From positions 434,001 to 498,000 of the forward strand of contig NZ_FNNZ01000001.1 of NCBI RefSeq assembly GCF_900106925.1: DNA of 64,000 nt, written 5' to 3'. The notes under the pieces were generated by a model, which saw nothing but the letters and a program-made list of their open reading frames with translations, searched no databases and was not told the origin of the DNA. Each line of letters opens with the position of its first letter. Within the stretch, counting starts at the first letter, position 1. This document shows, one piece after another, positions 19,527-28,884 of this stretch. This DNA is from Thiocapsa roseopersicina. GTDB taxonomy: Bacteria > Pseudomonadota > Gammaproteobacteria > Chromatiales > Chromatiaceae. Made by a program: the position numbers and the translations under genes.

Positions 19527-20111
19527 TCACACCCCACCGTCGTTCACCAGTGCGCCTAGCTCCAGTTCCACGCCGTCGAACATCGATGGGCTGATCCGAT
19601 ACGGCGGGCCGAGCTGGTAGGAACTTCGGTAGGCGCCGTTCTCGGGGGCACGGTGGACCCAGATGGCGCGCGCCGGGATGTCGATGAGCCAGACCTCGGG
19701 AATGCCGTAGCTGGCGTACAGCGGAAGTTTTCGCGTGCGGTCGTAGCGGACGCTGCTGTCGGCGACCTCGATGACCAGAAGCACATCTTCGGCCTGCGGA
19801 TGTTCCGAGCTGTAGAAGTCGTCTCGCGGCTTGAGGATCGCGATGTCGGGCTGAGGTGCGCTGAGATCACCGAGGAGGATCGGGTTTTGGGGGGAGACGA
19901 CGGCCCGCCGGCCGATGGCCTCGATGAGGAGCAACGTGAGCCGCTTGGTGCGACCGGCGTGAGGCGGTGTGATCGGCGGCATGTCGATCATCTCTCCTTC
20001 GATCAGCGCGATCCTGGCCTCCGGGTCCAGCGCGCCGGCCTCGCCCATGCGGAAGAACTCCTGAGTGGTGACGCGATGCGGACGCGGGGGTGGCAAGGCG
20101 TTGGCGTGCAT
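19527..20111 (-). CDS. Uma2-family (DUF820) PD-(D/E)XK-like nuclease
   Basis: 194 residues. The family pattern is complete: an N-terminal EFFRMGEAGALDPEARIALIEGEMIDM segment, SAPQPDIAILKPRDD with the acidic metal ligand, LVIEVADSSVRYDR with the E-x-x-D/K strand, and YASYGIPEVWLIDI. The fold is restriction-endonuclease-like and the family is abundant in cyanobacteria and some proteobacteria; its biological role is unknown. It stands alone on the minus strand in an accessory region next to a mazEF pair. No partner gene is evident. Confidence 0.85.
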   Translation of the reverse strand: MHANALPPPRPHRVTTQEFFRMGEAGALDPEARIALIEGEMIDMPPITPPHAGRTKRLTLLLIEAIGRRAVVSPQNPILLGDLSAPQPDIAILKPRDDFYSSEHPQAEDVLLVIEVADSSVRYDRTRKLPLYASYGIPEVWLIDIPARAIWVHRAPENGAYRSSYQLGPPYRISPSMFDGVELELGALVNDGGV

Positions 20112-20302
20112 GACGGTTCGGTCTGGGCTCGTTGACCGGCGATCGGCTCGAGGTTAGCCGGTCGGCGGGAGGGCGACAAGGGCAGCCCGCGCAGGTTGGT
20201 GTGAGCATAGAGCGCACCCCGTCATCTGCCGAGCACGCTGGCCGTTGCCGCTGCCGTGGTCTTTGTCAAACGGAACCCGATCCCTTGCTTGTCAGGCAGA
20301 GC

Positions 20303-20596
20303 ATGTTTAGACTTTGTGTAAACATTGACTGGAGCCGAGCCATCACATCAATCGTTCTCGACATCAAACACTGGGGCAACAACCTCGGTGTGCGCTTGCC
20401 TGCCGCCATCGCCCGGGCTGCCCATCTGCACGCCGACCAGCGTGTCAACATCACCGTGGAAGGCGAACGGGTCATCATCACGCCGATCCGCGACGAGCGA
20501 CTGACTCTGGAACAACGCCTGGCCTTCTTCGATCCCGAACGCCACGGCGGCGAAGCGATGCCCGCCGAGAAGGCCCTCGGTGCCGAACAATGGTGA
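20303..20596 (+). CDS. mazE: MazE-type antitoxin (AbrB/SpoVT domain)
   Basis: 97 residues if translation begins at ATG 20303. The homologous part begins near TSIVLDIKHWGNNLGVRLP, some 14 residues later, where no ATG or GTG exists, so the start is uncertain. WGNNLGVRLPAAIARAA is the swapped-hairpin AbrB DNA-binding domain; the C-terminal part (LEQRLAFFDPERHGG) would bind the toxin. It overlaps mazF by 7 bases, the classic arrangement. MazE should repress its own operon together with MazF. Confidence 0.88.
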   Translation: MFRLCVNIDWSRAITSIVLDIKHWGNNLGVRLPAAIARAAHLHADQRVNITVEGERVIITPIRDERLTLEQRLAFFDPERHGGEAMPAEKALGAEQW

Positions 20597-20967
20597 AAAC
20601 CGTCAAGGCCTGGGCGCCGAACCGCCAGGAGGTCATCTGGATCGACTGCAATCCCCAACGCGGGCAGGAAATGCGGGATGTTCATCCCTTTCTGGTGCTC
20701 TCGCCCAAGGTCTTCAACGAACGGACCTCGCTGGTCATCGGCCTGCCCATGACCACAGCCGCCTATAACGCCGACAACCCTTTTGCCGTAGCGGTCGGCG
20801 CAGCCGGGGGGCGCAAGGCCGGGCAAACCAGTTACGTTCTCTGCCACCAGCCCAAATCCTTCGACTGGCGTCTGCGCAGCGGCGCACCGCATCCGATGAA
20901 ACGCATCCCCGATGCCCGCTTTGCCGAAGTGCTGGCAGTTCTCAACCAGATCGTGCAACTGGCCTGA
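20590..20967 (+). CDS. mazF: MazF/PemK-type endoribonuclease toxin
   Basis: 125 residues. The PemK fold is recognisable: EVIWIDCNPQRGQEMRDVHPFLVLSP, LVIGLPMTT and a GQTSYVLCHQPKSFDW strand. In this family the toxin cuts mRNA at short sequence motifs and is neutralised by MazE. It starts inside the mazE stop region. The complete frame and intact conserved core suggest a working module, in contrast to the MazF remnant at 45.7 kb. The target site cannot be read from the sequence. Confidence 0.9.
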   Translation: MVKTVKAWAPNRQEVIWIDCNPQRGQEMRDVHPFLVLSPKVFNERTSLVIGLPMTTAAYNADNPFAVAVGAAGGRKAGQTSYVLCHQPKSFDWRLRSGAPHPMKRIPDARFAEVLAVLNQIVQLA

Positions 20968-21254
20968 ATACCTCCGACGCCCAGCCGGACCCAGACACGG
21001 GCAAGGCTGGCGGGAATGGGACGCCTCGGCCGATTTCGCTTCGGATTTGAACGAGGCGAGTCGCCGCGAACGTGGTCGTGTACGAGCGCTTTAGTTGGTA
21101 TTGTTTTGTGTCCGGACTCGGGCTAGGCTCCGATCAAGATCAACAAGCACGGTCGGATTTCGTGCTCGGACCGCATGCGGGAGCCCGCCGAGCGGCTGCT
21201 TTCGGGAGCCGACGGCGCACCGTGATCGACCACTCGCACCAACGGAGACACCCG

Positions 21255-22250
21255 ATGACGCTACGCAGGAGGTTGCCCCTACTCGCCGTGGCAGCGGCGC
21301 TGTCCTTCAGTGCCGCGGTCTCGAGCGGCCCGACCTTCATCAACATACTCACGGGCGGTACCAGCGGGGTCTATTACCCGATCGGCGTTGCCCTGTCCCA
21401 GATCTACGGCGACGGGATCGACGGATCCAAGGCCACGGTGCAAGCCACCAAGGCGTCGGTGGAGAACCTGAACCTGTTGCAGACCGGGCGCGGCGAGTTG
21501 GCCTTGGCCTTGGGGGATTCGGTCTCGGATGCCTGGAACGGTGTCGAGGATGCCGGATTCAAGAAGCCGTTGGACAAGCTGCGCGCCATCGGCGGGGCGC
21601 ATTCAAACTATATCCAGATCGTCGCGGGCGCCGATTCGGGTATCCGGTCCTTGGACGATCTTAAGGGCAAGCGCATCTCGGTCGGGGCGCCCAAATCGGG
21701 CACCGAGCTCAACGCGCGCGCCATCTTCAAGGCCGCCGGACTGACGTACGAGGACATGGGCAAGGTGGAGTATCTGCCCTACGCGGAGTCCGTGGAGCTG
21801 ATGAAGAACCGCCAGTTGGATGCGACACTTCAGTCCTCCGGTCTCGGCATGGCGGCCTTCCGGGACTTGGCTTCCACCATGTCGGTGCGTTTCATCCCGG
21901 TGCCCGCGGACGTGGTCGCCGCGATCGGAAGCCCCGCCTATCGGCCCGGCGTTATCCCCGCCAACACCTACGAGGGTCAAGCCGAGGATGTGCCCACGGC
22001 GGCGATCGCCAATCTCTTCGTGAGCCATAGCGGCGTGTCGGACGAGTTGGCCTACCAGATGACCAAGCTGATGTTCGATAACCTGGACCGCGTGAGTGCG
22101 GCCCACTCTGCGGGCAAGGGAATCAAGCTCGATGAAGCCGCGAGGAATCTGCCGCTGCCCCTGCACCCCGGGGCCGAGCGCTTCTATCGGGAGGCGGGGG
22201 TGCTGAGCCCGGATCCGGCGGTTGACCGCGTCGTGCAACAGGACGATTGA
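21255..22250 (+). CDS. TRAP transporter substrate-binding protein, TAXI family
   Basis: 331 residues from ATG 21255 with GGAGA upstream; earlier in-frame starts would precede the signal peptide. The signal peptide is MTLRRRLPLLAVAAALSFSAA, cut near residue 22-25. TFINILTGGTSGVYYPIGVALSQI is the TAXI signature at the mature N-terminus, followed by GELALALGDSVSDAW and DDLKGKRISVGAPKSGTELNAR. It delivers an unknown solute, probably a carboxylate or amino acid, in the periplasm to the fused permease encoded 101 bases downstream. Confidence 0.93.
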   Translation: MTLRRRLPLLAVAAALSFSAAVSSGPTFINILTGGTSGVYYPIGVALSQIYGDGIDGSKATVQATKASVENLNLLQTGRGELALALGDSVSDAWNGVEDAGFKKPLDKLRAIGGAHSNYIQIVAGADSGIRSLDDLKGKRISVGAPKSGTELNARAIFKAAGLTYEDMGKVEYLPYAESVELMKNRQLDATLQSSGLGMAAFRDLASTMSVRFIPVPADVVAAIGSPAYRPGVIPANTYEGQAEDVPTAAIANLFVSHSGVSDELAYQMTKLMFDNLDRVSAAHSAGKGIKLDEAARNLPLPLHPGAERFYREAGVLSPDPAVDRVVQQDD

Positions 22251-22351
22251 ACCACCGGCGTATTGCCGCCGATCAATCCACGTTGCCGGCTTGGTTGCGG
22301 CGCGCGGAATCTCACGCGGAAACACGGCAAAGGTGTAAAGGGCTGTGATCG

Positions 22352-24373
22352 ATGAGCGAGCATCAACCCGCCCTTGCCGTTAACCCCTCGGCCTGGCCGC
22401 GGGCGGTGTTCGCCATCGCGATCGCCTTCTCCACCTTTCAGATCGTTACGGCCGCCTTCCATCCGGTCTCCTCTCAGGTGCTGCGGGCCGTGCATGTCGG
22501 CTTCCTGCTGCTGATGATCTTCCTGACCTATCCGATGGTGGGCCGCGGTCGGCCTTGGCAGCCGCTGGCGTGGCTGCTGGGACTCGCCGGCATGGCCACC
22601 GCCGCCTATCAGTGGTTCTTCGAGGCGGACCTGATCCAACGCTCCGGCGAGCTGACCGGTTGGGATATGGCCGTGGGTGTGCTCCTGATCCTGCTGGTCT
22701 TCGAGGCGGCGCGCCGGGTGATGGGCATCGCCCTGCCGATCATCTGCGGGCTCTTTCTGGCCTATGCGCTGCTCGGCCAATATCTGCCCGGCGACCTGGC
22801 CCACCGAGGCTACGGCGTCGACCAGTTGGTGAACCAGCTCTCCTTCGGTACCGAGGGGCTCTACGGCACGCCCACGTACGTGTCGGCCACCTACATCTTT
22901 CTGTTCATCCTCTTCGGCGCCTTTCTCGAGCAGGCCGGGATGATCCGGCTCTTCACCGACTTCGCGATGGGCTATTTCGGCCACAAGGTCGGCGGGCCGG
23001 CAAAGGTCTCGGTCGTCTCCTCGGCACTTATGGGCACCATCACGGGCTCCGGGGTGGCGAACGTCGTCACCACCGGGCAGTTCACCATTCCGTTGATGAA
23101 GCGGTTCGGCTATCGGCCGGCCTTCGCGGGCGGCGTGGAGTCCACCGCGAGCATGGGCAGCCAGCTGATGCCGCCGGTGATGGGTGCGGTCGCCTTCATC
23201 ATGGCCGAGACCATCGACGTGCCTTTCGCCGAGATCGCCAAGGCGGCCTTGTTGCCGGCGCTGCTCTACTTCGGATCGGTGTTCTGGATGGTTCATCTTG
23301 AGGCGAAGCGGGGAGGGCTGCGCGGCCTACCCAAGAGCGAATGTCCGGATCCCTGGGCGGCGGTCCGGGCGCGCTGGTTTCTGTTGATCCCGCTGGCGGT
23401 GCTGATCTGGCTGCTCTTCTCCGGGCGCACGCCGCTCTTTGCGGGCACCGTGGGTCTGGCACTGACGGCCATCGTGATCCTGGGCTCGGCGATTATCCTG
23501 CGGGTGTCCTCCTTCCGCCTGAGGTTGGCCTTCTGGATCGCCTTGGGGGTGCTCTGCGCGGGCTTCTTTCAGCTCGGCATCGGGGTGATCTTCGGCGTCA
23601 TCGCTGTCCTCGTGGTGGCCTGCTGGTTCGTCAAGGGCGGGCGAGAGACGTTGCGCATCTGTCTGTACGCCTTGGCCGAAGGACCGCGTCATGCGTTGCC
23701 CGTCGGCATCGCCTGCGCCCTCGTCGGGGTAATCATCGGCGTGGTGTCGCTTACCGGCGTGGCCTCCACCTTCGCGAGCTTCATCCTCGCGATCGGCCGG
23801 AACAGTCTCTTCCTCTCGCTGGTGCTGACCATGCTCACCTGTCTGGTGCTCGGCATGGGCATCCCGACCATTCCGAACTACATCATCACCAGCTCGATCG
23901 CGGCGCCGGCTCTGCTGGATCTGGGCGTGCCCCTGATCGTGTCGCACATGTTCGTGTTCTATTTCGGGATCCTGGCGGATTTGACACCGCCGGTCGCCCT
24001 GGCCTGCTTTGCCGCCGCACCTATCGCGGGGGAACGCGGGCTGAAGATCAGCCTCTGGGCCGTGCGCATTGCATTGGCCGGCTTCGTGGTCCCCTTCATG
24101 GCGGTCTACAACGAGGCGCTGATGCTGCAGGGGGACGACCTGCTCATGAGCGCCTTCATGTTCGCCAAGGCCGCCGTCGCCATCGGCCTCTGGGGGGCCG
24201 CATCGATCGGCTACTTCCAAGGACCGCTCGCCTGGTGGGAGCGCCTGCTGGCGATGGGCGCAGGTCTGTTGCTGATCCTCGCGCTACCCGTCACCGATGC
24301 GGCCGGATTCGTGCTCGCGGCACTCGTGCTTGCCCTGCATCTGTGGCGGCGGCGCCGGATTGTCGCCGAATGA
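22352..24373 (+). CDS. TRAP transporter permease, fused small and large subunits (DctQM, 4TM-12TM)
   Basis: 673 residues. The first about 160 form the four-helix DctQ-like part (for example VGFLLLMIFLTYPMVG). The remainder is DctM-like, with GSGVANVVTTGQFTIPLMKRFGY, ESTASMGSQLMPPVMGAVAF and a second half ending VLGMGIPTIPNYIITSSIAAPAL. Such fusions are the rule for TAXI-TRAP systems, which are driven by Na+ or H+ gradients. The stop overlaps the next start as ATGA. It forms a three-gene unit with the TAXI protein and DUF1850. Confidence 0.94.
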   Translation: MSEHQPALAVNPSAWPRAVFAIAIAFSTFQIVTAAFHPVSSQVLRAVHVGFLLLMIFLTYPMVGRGRPWQPLAWLLGLAGMATAAYQWFFEADLIQRSGELTGWDMAVGVLLILLVFEAARRVMGIALPIICGLFLAYALLGQYLPGDLAHRGYGVDQLVNQLSFGTEGLYGTPTYVSATYIFLFILFGAFLEQAGMIRLFTDFAMGYFGHKVGGPAKVSVVSSALMGTITGSGVANVVTTGQFTIPLMKRFGYRPAFAGGVESTASMGSQLMPPVMGAVAFIMAETIDVPFAEIAKAALLPALLYFGSVFWMVHLEAKRGGLRGLPKSECPDPWAAVRARWFLLIPLAVLIWLLFSGRTPLFAGTVGLALTAIVILGSAIILRVSSFRLRLAFWIALGVLCAGFFQLGIGVIFGVIAVLVVACWFVKGGRETLRICLYALAEGPRHALPVGIACALVGVIIGVVSLTGVASTFASFILAIGRNSLFLSLVLTMLTCLVLGMGIPTIPNYIITSSIAAPALLDLGVPLIVSHMFVFYFGILADLTPPVALACFAAAPIAGERGLKISLWAVRIALAGFVVPFMAVYNEALMLQGDDLLMSAFMFAKAAVAIGLWGAASIGYFQGPLAWWERLLAMGAGLLLILALPVTDAAGFVLAALVLALHLWRRRRIVAE

Positions 24374-24834
24374 TCGGGCTCTGCATCGGTCTGGCCGGCA
24401 TGGTGTGGGCCGAGCTGCCCGCGGACCGATTCACCCTGACTTGGCGTCACAGCATCGAGCGGGTGCCTTGGGAGGAGGATTATCATGTGACGCCGCATGG
24501 CCTGGTCCTGACCGAGGCGCGCATCAAGGGCGCGGGAGCCGGCATGGAGCCGCCCGAGGGCGCGCGGTACCGTGACGGTGCCTGGCACTATCGGCCCGAT
24601 CTCCCGCCCATCCAGCCGTTGAGATTGGCCCGCACACCGGAGGCGGGGGATTACGACATTTGTCTCGAGCGGATCTGTCACCCGCTCTCGCACTGGATCG
24701 GGCCGCCGCGTGCGGAACAACCCGCGGTCGAGCTGTGGGCGTGCCGAATGTCCGGCGGGAGAGCGGGCGGGAGTCAAGTCCCGTACGCAGGGAAAGCCTG
24801 GTCGCTTGGAATCGTCAAGCGGAGCTTGGCGTGA
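24370..24834 (+). CDS. DUF1850 protein, TRAP-associated
   Basis: 154 residues, starting by ATGA overlap with the TRAP permease. The family core is FTLTWRHSIERVPWEEDY, then GLVLTEARIKGAGAGMEPPEGA and an RYRDGAWHYRP segment. DUF1850 genes are regularly found behind TAXI-TRAP permeases; their molecular role is unknown. A short hydrophobic N-terminus (MIGLCIGLAGMVWAELPA) could be an export signal or anchor. The last about 30 residues look unrelated to the family and may reflect a drifted 3' end. Confidence 0.85.
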   Translation: MIGLCIGLAGMVWAELPADRFTLTWRHSIERVPWEEDYHVTPHGLVLTEARIKGAGAGMEPPEGARYRDGAWHYRPDLPPIQPLRLARTPEAGDYDICLERICHPLSHWIGPPRAEQPAVELWACRMSGGRAGGSQVPYAGKAWSLGIVKRSLA

Positions 24835-24961
24835 AAATTCGTCTACACTGAAATTGCTTTACCCCGCCGATCCGATCAGAACGTGTCCAGTTGAGTCACT
24901 TGAATTCGACCCAGTGGATTGTTGTTGCCTCATCACGAATCACTACTCTGAGGGGAACGCT

Positions 24962-26374
24962 ATGCACGGTTTCGAAAATCGCGGTTGGGATGTCCAGCGT
25001 GGACGCTTTGCCCAAACGGGCCGCTTCGGCAGACTGTTTCCGGAATTACGCAGCCTTACGGAGTTCAAGCCAGGACCGACGGAGCTCGGCAAGGTTGGCG
25101 GGGCCATGGATGGCGGAAATCCGCCGCCGACCGATACCAGCCAGAACAATCCACGTATCAAGGCCGGGTATACCTTCCTCGGTCAATTCATCGATCACGA
25201 CCTGACCCTCGATACCACCTCGGTCTTGGAACAACAGATCGACGTCAATGCCACCCATAATTTTCGCACCCCGGCGCTGGAGCTCGATTCGCTCTACGGT
25301 CTGGGTCCGGCGGTTCAACCCTTTCTCTACGACCGGCACAATCGCTATCGCTTCCTGCTCGCGCCGGACGGACAGGATCTGCCGCGTAATTCGCAGGAAG
25401 CGGCGCTGATCGGCGATCCGCGCAACGACGAGAACATCATCGTCTCGCAGCTTCACCTGCTTTTCCTGAAATTCCACAACAAGGTCTTTAACGATCACAC
25501 CGACCCGAGCCTGGGCGACCAGGAACGCTTCGAAGCGGCGCAAACTCTGGTGCGCTGGCACTATCAATGGATCGTCCTCAACGAATTCCTGCCAAGGACC
25601 ATCGGTACCAAGACGCTCGCTCGAATCCTCGAGCAAGTACCTCTTGTCTATTCCGGCGATGCCTTCATCCCCGTGGAATTCAGCGTGGCGGCTTACCGGT
25701 TCGGGCATAGCCAGGTGAGGCCCGGCTATCTTGTCCACAGGCGGGACGGAACGCCTCAGGGCGCGGCCCTCTTCCCGGATCAGCCCGCGGCGGCGTTCGA
25801 CATCGGCGATCTGCGCGGCGGACGCGTGGTGCCCCCTGAACTGGTGATCGACTGGGCGACCTTCTTTGGCCCGAGCGCCCAACCGGGCAAGCTAATCGAT
25901 ACCAAGCTCTCCACGGTCGTGCTCCGCCTCCCGGACACCGTTGTCCCGCCCGACACGCCCGACTCTCAGCGCTCGCTGGCCACGCGCAATCTCCAGCGCG
26001 GCCTGGACGCACGGCTCCCCGCTGGTCAGCACGTGGCCTGTTATCTCGGCATTCCGCCACTGGACGAAGAGACGCTCTGGGCCGGCGTCGACGGCGGCGA
26101 GGGGTTGGCACCGCTCTGGTTCTATATCCTGCGGGAGGCCGAGGCGCGGGGTGAAGGCCATCGGCTTGCCGGGGTTGGCGCGGAGATCGTCGGACGCGTG
26201 TTCGTGGCCATCCTGTTGGCGGATCGGGCCTCCTATCTCGCCAGCAATCCAAGCTGGACGCCGGTTCTGCCCGGGGCCGCACCCGGGCGGTTCACCATGA
26301 CCGATCTCGCGAATCTAACGCTTGGAACCGAGATCCCGTCCGAGGAGACGGACGGCCTGCCGGGTGACGATTGA
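24962..26374 (+). CDS. Animal-type haem peroxidase family protein
   Basis: 470 residues from ATG 24962, with GAGGGGAA 5 bases upstream. The peroxidase-cyclooxygenase superfamily pattern is clear: FGRLFPEL at the N-terminus, YTFLGQFIDHDLTLD with the distal His and adjacent Asp, GDPRNDENIIVSQLHLLFLKFHNKVF with the proximal His region, and RFGHSQVRPGYLV. There is no signal peptide, so it may be cytoplasmic. Bacterial members oxidise halides or organic substrates with H2O2; which one here is unknown. It stands alone and is followed by a likely terminator. Confidence 0.87.
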   Translation: MHGFENRGWDVQRGRFAQTGRFGRLFPELRSLTEFKPGPTELGKVGGAMDGGNPPPTDTSQNNPRIKAGYTFLGQFIDHDLTLDTTSVLEQQIDVNATHNFRTPALELDSLYGLGPAVQPFLYDRHNRYRFLLAPDGQDLPRNSQEAALIGDPRNDENIIVSQLHLLFLKFHNKVFNDHTDPSLGDQERFEAAQTLVRWHYQWIVLNEFLPRTIGTKTLARILEQVPLVYSGDAFIPVEFSVAAYRFGHSQVRPGYLVHRRDGTPQGAALFPDQPAAAFDIGDLRGGRVVPPELVIDWATFFGPSAQPGKLIDTKLSTVVLRLPDTVVPPDTPDSQRSLATRNLQRGLDARLPAGQHVACYLGIPPLDEETLWAGVDGGEGLAPLWFYILREAEARGEGHRLAGVGAEIVGRVFVAILLADRASYLASNPSWTPVLPGAAPGRFTMTDLANLTLGTEIPSEETDGLPGDD

Positions 26375-26447
26375 CCTGACGCGGCACTCGCGACCCGAGT
26401 GTTGAGGACTCGCATCTGATCGGATCGCGCATCGACACCCGTCTCTC

Positions 26448-26470
26448 AAGGCCCCGCAAGGGGCCTTTCA
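26448..26470 (+). terminator. Probable Rho-independent terminator of the peroxidase gene
   Basis: An 8-base stem AAGGCCCC (26448-26455) and GGGGCCTT (26460-26467) closes a GCAA loop, and a short T-run follows. It lies 74 bases after the peroxidase stop. Confidence 0.75.
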
Positions 26471-26727
26471 TTCGCCCGGACAGCGGTGCGGCCGAGGCTT
26501 GGACGACGCACGCGGAATCAGCCACGCCACATTGATCGGCCGCGGCTCTATGACTCAGCGATCGCCGCTCATGAGGTCTTTTTATCTTTGGACGAGCCCA
26601 ACGGAAGAAAGCCGAGGCCAAGACTTGCGGGGGACTCACCGAGGTTTGACCGGTCCCGCCGTCGGCGTGCATTTCATGTCGTAACTTCGGCCATAGTGTC
26701 AGGTGTCGAAGAGCGCCAAGGGGCTTG

Positions 26728-26752
26728 CATGACACCGCGGAGCGGTGTCATG
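26728..26752. repeat. 11-base hairpin in non-coding DNA
   Basis: CATGACACCGC (26728-26738) pairs perfectly with 26742-26752 around a GGA loop. It lies in the 536-base gap 26375-26910, which otherwise holds the terminator and a dispersed repeat and no gene I can support. Confidence 0.6.
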
Positions 26753-26779
26753 TGCTCTACCCCCGCGCCGGGGCGGGTG

Positions 26780-26844
26780 GGCTGCGCTGCGCTTGTCGAC
26801 CCTACCGCTGGGATCGGCGACGTGGCCGGGTTGATGAGCGAGGC
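26780..26844. repeat. Dispersed repeat, non-coding copy of the dnaE2 insert
   Basis: GGCTGCGCTGCGCTTGTCGA and the following bases, ending in 28 bases (26817-26844) identical to 9497-9524, match the 3' half of the repeat inside dnaE2, with the tandem 18-base units missing. Here it lies between the peroxidase and DUF4139 genes. Confidence 0.8.
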
Positions 26845-26910
26845 ATCATCGGCGCAGTCCGACGCGGCTCGGGCATGGTGTCACGACGAGGAACGGACGT
26901 GCCTCCCACC

Positions 26911-28383
26911 TCAGAACCTGACCTGTACCCGCCAGCTCAGGATGGTCGACCCCTCGGCCGGGACCTCCAGCGTCCAGGAGGCGAGGTTCGATGCCTCCTT
27001 GGTGTGCGGTTGACTCTCCTTCTGCATGGTCCAGTCGCCCGGGATCTGCTCCGTGACCTTGACGGTGACCGCGGTCTCTTTGGCGTTCTTCACCTCCAGC
27101 TCGAATGCGGTCTCGTAGGCGTAATCGTAGGCGCTGGTGCCGGCGAGCTTCTTGAACTCGGTCTGGCGGCGCCGCGCAGTGACGTCGAAGCTCTCGCCGA
27201 GCTTGAGGGTGACGTTCTCGTTCTTCGGGGTATGGTCGACGGCGTCTTCGCCGACGAATTGAGCGTTGCCTCGGCTGTCCTTGGCGTAGACGCGCATGAT
27301 CCCTTTCGGAAGCGGGATGCCGAGACTGCCGTCCTTGTTTTCGAAGCGCAGGGTCGCGGCGATCGGCAGCTTGGACCAGCCGTCCGAGGTGCGGGACTGA
27401 TAGGCATAGGGTTGGCCGCTCACGACCAGCTCGCGCGTGACCGGGACCCGCGGTGCGCTCAGAAGGGCGACCTGCTTGGTCTGGTTATTCAGGATGTCGG
27501 TGGGACGGGGCAGGGTGTAGAGATGGTACTCGTCCAGGCTCTCCTCGGTCGGCATCGGTGGCGCCGCATCCATGGCCAGGCCGCGGGCCATCATGGGCAT
27601 GGCCATCTCCTCCTCGACCTGATTGACCTCGCCTGCCACCAACTGCACCTGAGCGCCGCGATAGGCGATGCCGCTCTGATTGGTCAGGGTCACCCAACCG
27701 TTGAGGTCCATCTGGGTGCTGTCGGCGGAGAGGTCGGCGACATAGTCCGCCTTCCAGCCGAGTCCGCCGGTGAGATAGGACAGCTCGAATAGACCTTCGC
27801 CGCCGGTCGCGGCATTCAGATGCAAAACGAGCGTGGGCTGATCACGCAGATCCTCCGGCACGTCCGGGAAGGCGAGATGGCCGACGACCGTGGTCTCGAT
27901 CCGATCGGCATAACGCAGGACAGGCGCCGGATTCGCGGCAAGGACGATGGCGTCCTCGATCTCCTCCTCTCCCGCGTCGTTGGTGCGGATGACCTGCACG
28001 GTGCGCCCGACATATTTTTGGAGCAGGCTTTCGGGGGTCAGCAGATCGAAATCGAAATTCTGCTCCAGCAAGCTGACCGAAAGTGTCCCCGAGGTCTCGG
28101 CGAGTAGGGCAGTCTCGGGTCGGATTCGCTGCGAGACGTTGCGCCATGCGAGACGGTTCTCGGCGGCGTTCAGGGTGAGGCGTCGGCGGTCCTTTACCAG
28201 CGCAAGATCGGCATTGTAGATGGTGACCGCGAGCGCCTCTTGGGCATTGTCGTCGACGCGTTGTTCATGATCCACGGCAGCTCCGATTGTGGCGTACAGC
28301 ATGAGAGACGACGCGATGCCTGCGAGTAGGGGCGCGGTCGAGGGTGAACGATAGGGTCCGAAAAGAGATGGTGTCGAAGGCAT
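26911..28383 (-). CDS. DUF4139 domain-containing secreted protein
   Basis: 490 residues from ATG 28383; a longer in-frame start at 28575 would run into the remnant of another gene and is rejected. A hydrophobic N-terminal stretch (LLAGIASSLMLYATIGAA) looks like a signal peptide. The domain shows ALAVTIYNADLALVKDRR, then YLTGGLGWKADYVADLS and GWVTLTNQSGIAYRGAQVQLVAGEV, ending ILSWRVQVRF. The family is beta-rich and of unknown function, often extracytoplasmic. It stands alone. Confidence 0.85.
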   Translation of the reverse strand: MPSTPSLFGPYRSPSTAPLLAGIASSLMLYATIGAAVDHEQRVDDNAQEALAVTIYNADLALVKDRRRLTLNAAENRLAWRNVSQRIRPETALLAETSGTLSVSLLEQNFDFDLLTPESLLQKYVGRTVQVIRTNDAGEEEIEDAIVLAANPAPVLRYADRIETTVVGHLAFPDVPEDLRDQPTLVLHLNAATGGEGLFELSYLTGGLGWKADYVADLSADSTQMDLNGWVTLTNQSGIAYRGAQVQLVAGEVNQVEEEMAMPMMARGLAMDAAPPMPTEESLDEYHLYTLPRPTDILNNQTKQVALLSAPRVPVTRELVVSGQPYAYQSRTSDGWSKLPIAATLRFENKDGSLGIPLPKGIMRVYAKDSRGNAQFVGEDAVDHTPKNENVTLKLGESFDVTARRRQTEFKKLAGTSAYDYAYETAFELEVKNAKETAVTVKVTEQIPGDWTMQKESQPHTKEASNLASWTLEVPAEGSTILSWRVQVRF

Positions 28384-28529
28384 GGTGTGCTCGTCGTGAT
28401 CGGTACTCGGGGGCAATCGGCTGGAACCGTCTGGCTGTCGCGCGGATCGGCCTGTGGACCTAGGCCATCTTGTCGATAGCCGGTTGAGGCATGACAAGGG
28501 TAGGTCTTGCTGGCCCATACTGAGATTCA

Positions 28530-28711
28530 GGCTGTCGATATTGATGGTGATGAGCCCCGAGGCGTGGCCGGTCATCGCCGGCTGATCGGGCGGCGCGTCT
28601 TCGCTGTCGAGGAAATCGAAGGCGACGCCCTGCGCGGGATTCTGTTGTCGTGTATTGGATGTTTTCGAAGAAAATCGGTTGACCGCAAGACTGACAGACG
28701 AACGTCTTCAT
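28530..28711 (-). pseudogene. Remnant of a zinc-binding metallopeptidase family gene
   Basis: Reading from ATG 28711, MKTFVCQSCGQPIFFEN gives the zinc-ribbon start of a family usually annotated as putative zinc-binding metallopeptidase (DUF2248). After a frame change the codons just above 28575 continue VAFDFLDSEDAPPDQPAMTG and then HASGLITINID, which fits an internal segment of the same family. The HExxH catalytic part and most of the protein are missing, and the two pieces are in different frames. It is therefore a decayed fragment. Confidence 0.65.
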
Positions 28712-28884
28712 ACTGGCGGTGGTTCCTAATCCTTTAGGATGGCGCTGCGCGGTCCGTGCCCGCAAACACGAAACCGGACCGCGCCGCCGTGCGCCGAATG
28801 AGCGGTCAACGGCGCCCCGTTCATCTGTCCGGCCAAAGCGGGTTAAGCGCGGTTTCCGGGATCGTCGCGTCGAGCCTGGCCCTG

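Noticed and set aside
28384..28575. Longer N-terminus for the DUF4139 protein
   Set aside because: The upstream codons match a metallopeptidase remnant and would hide the signal peptide that starts at 28383.
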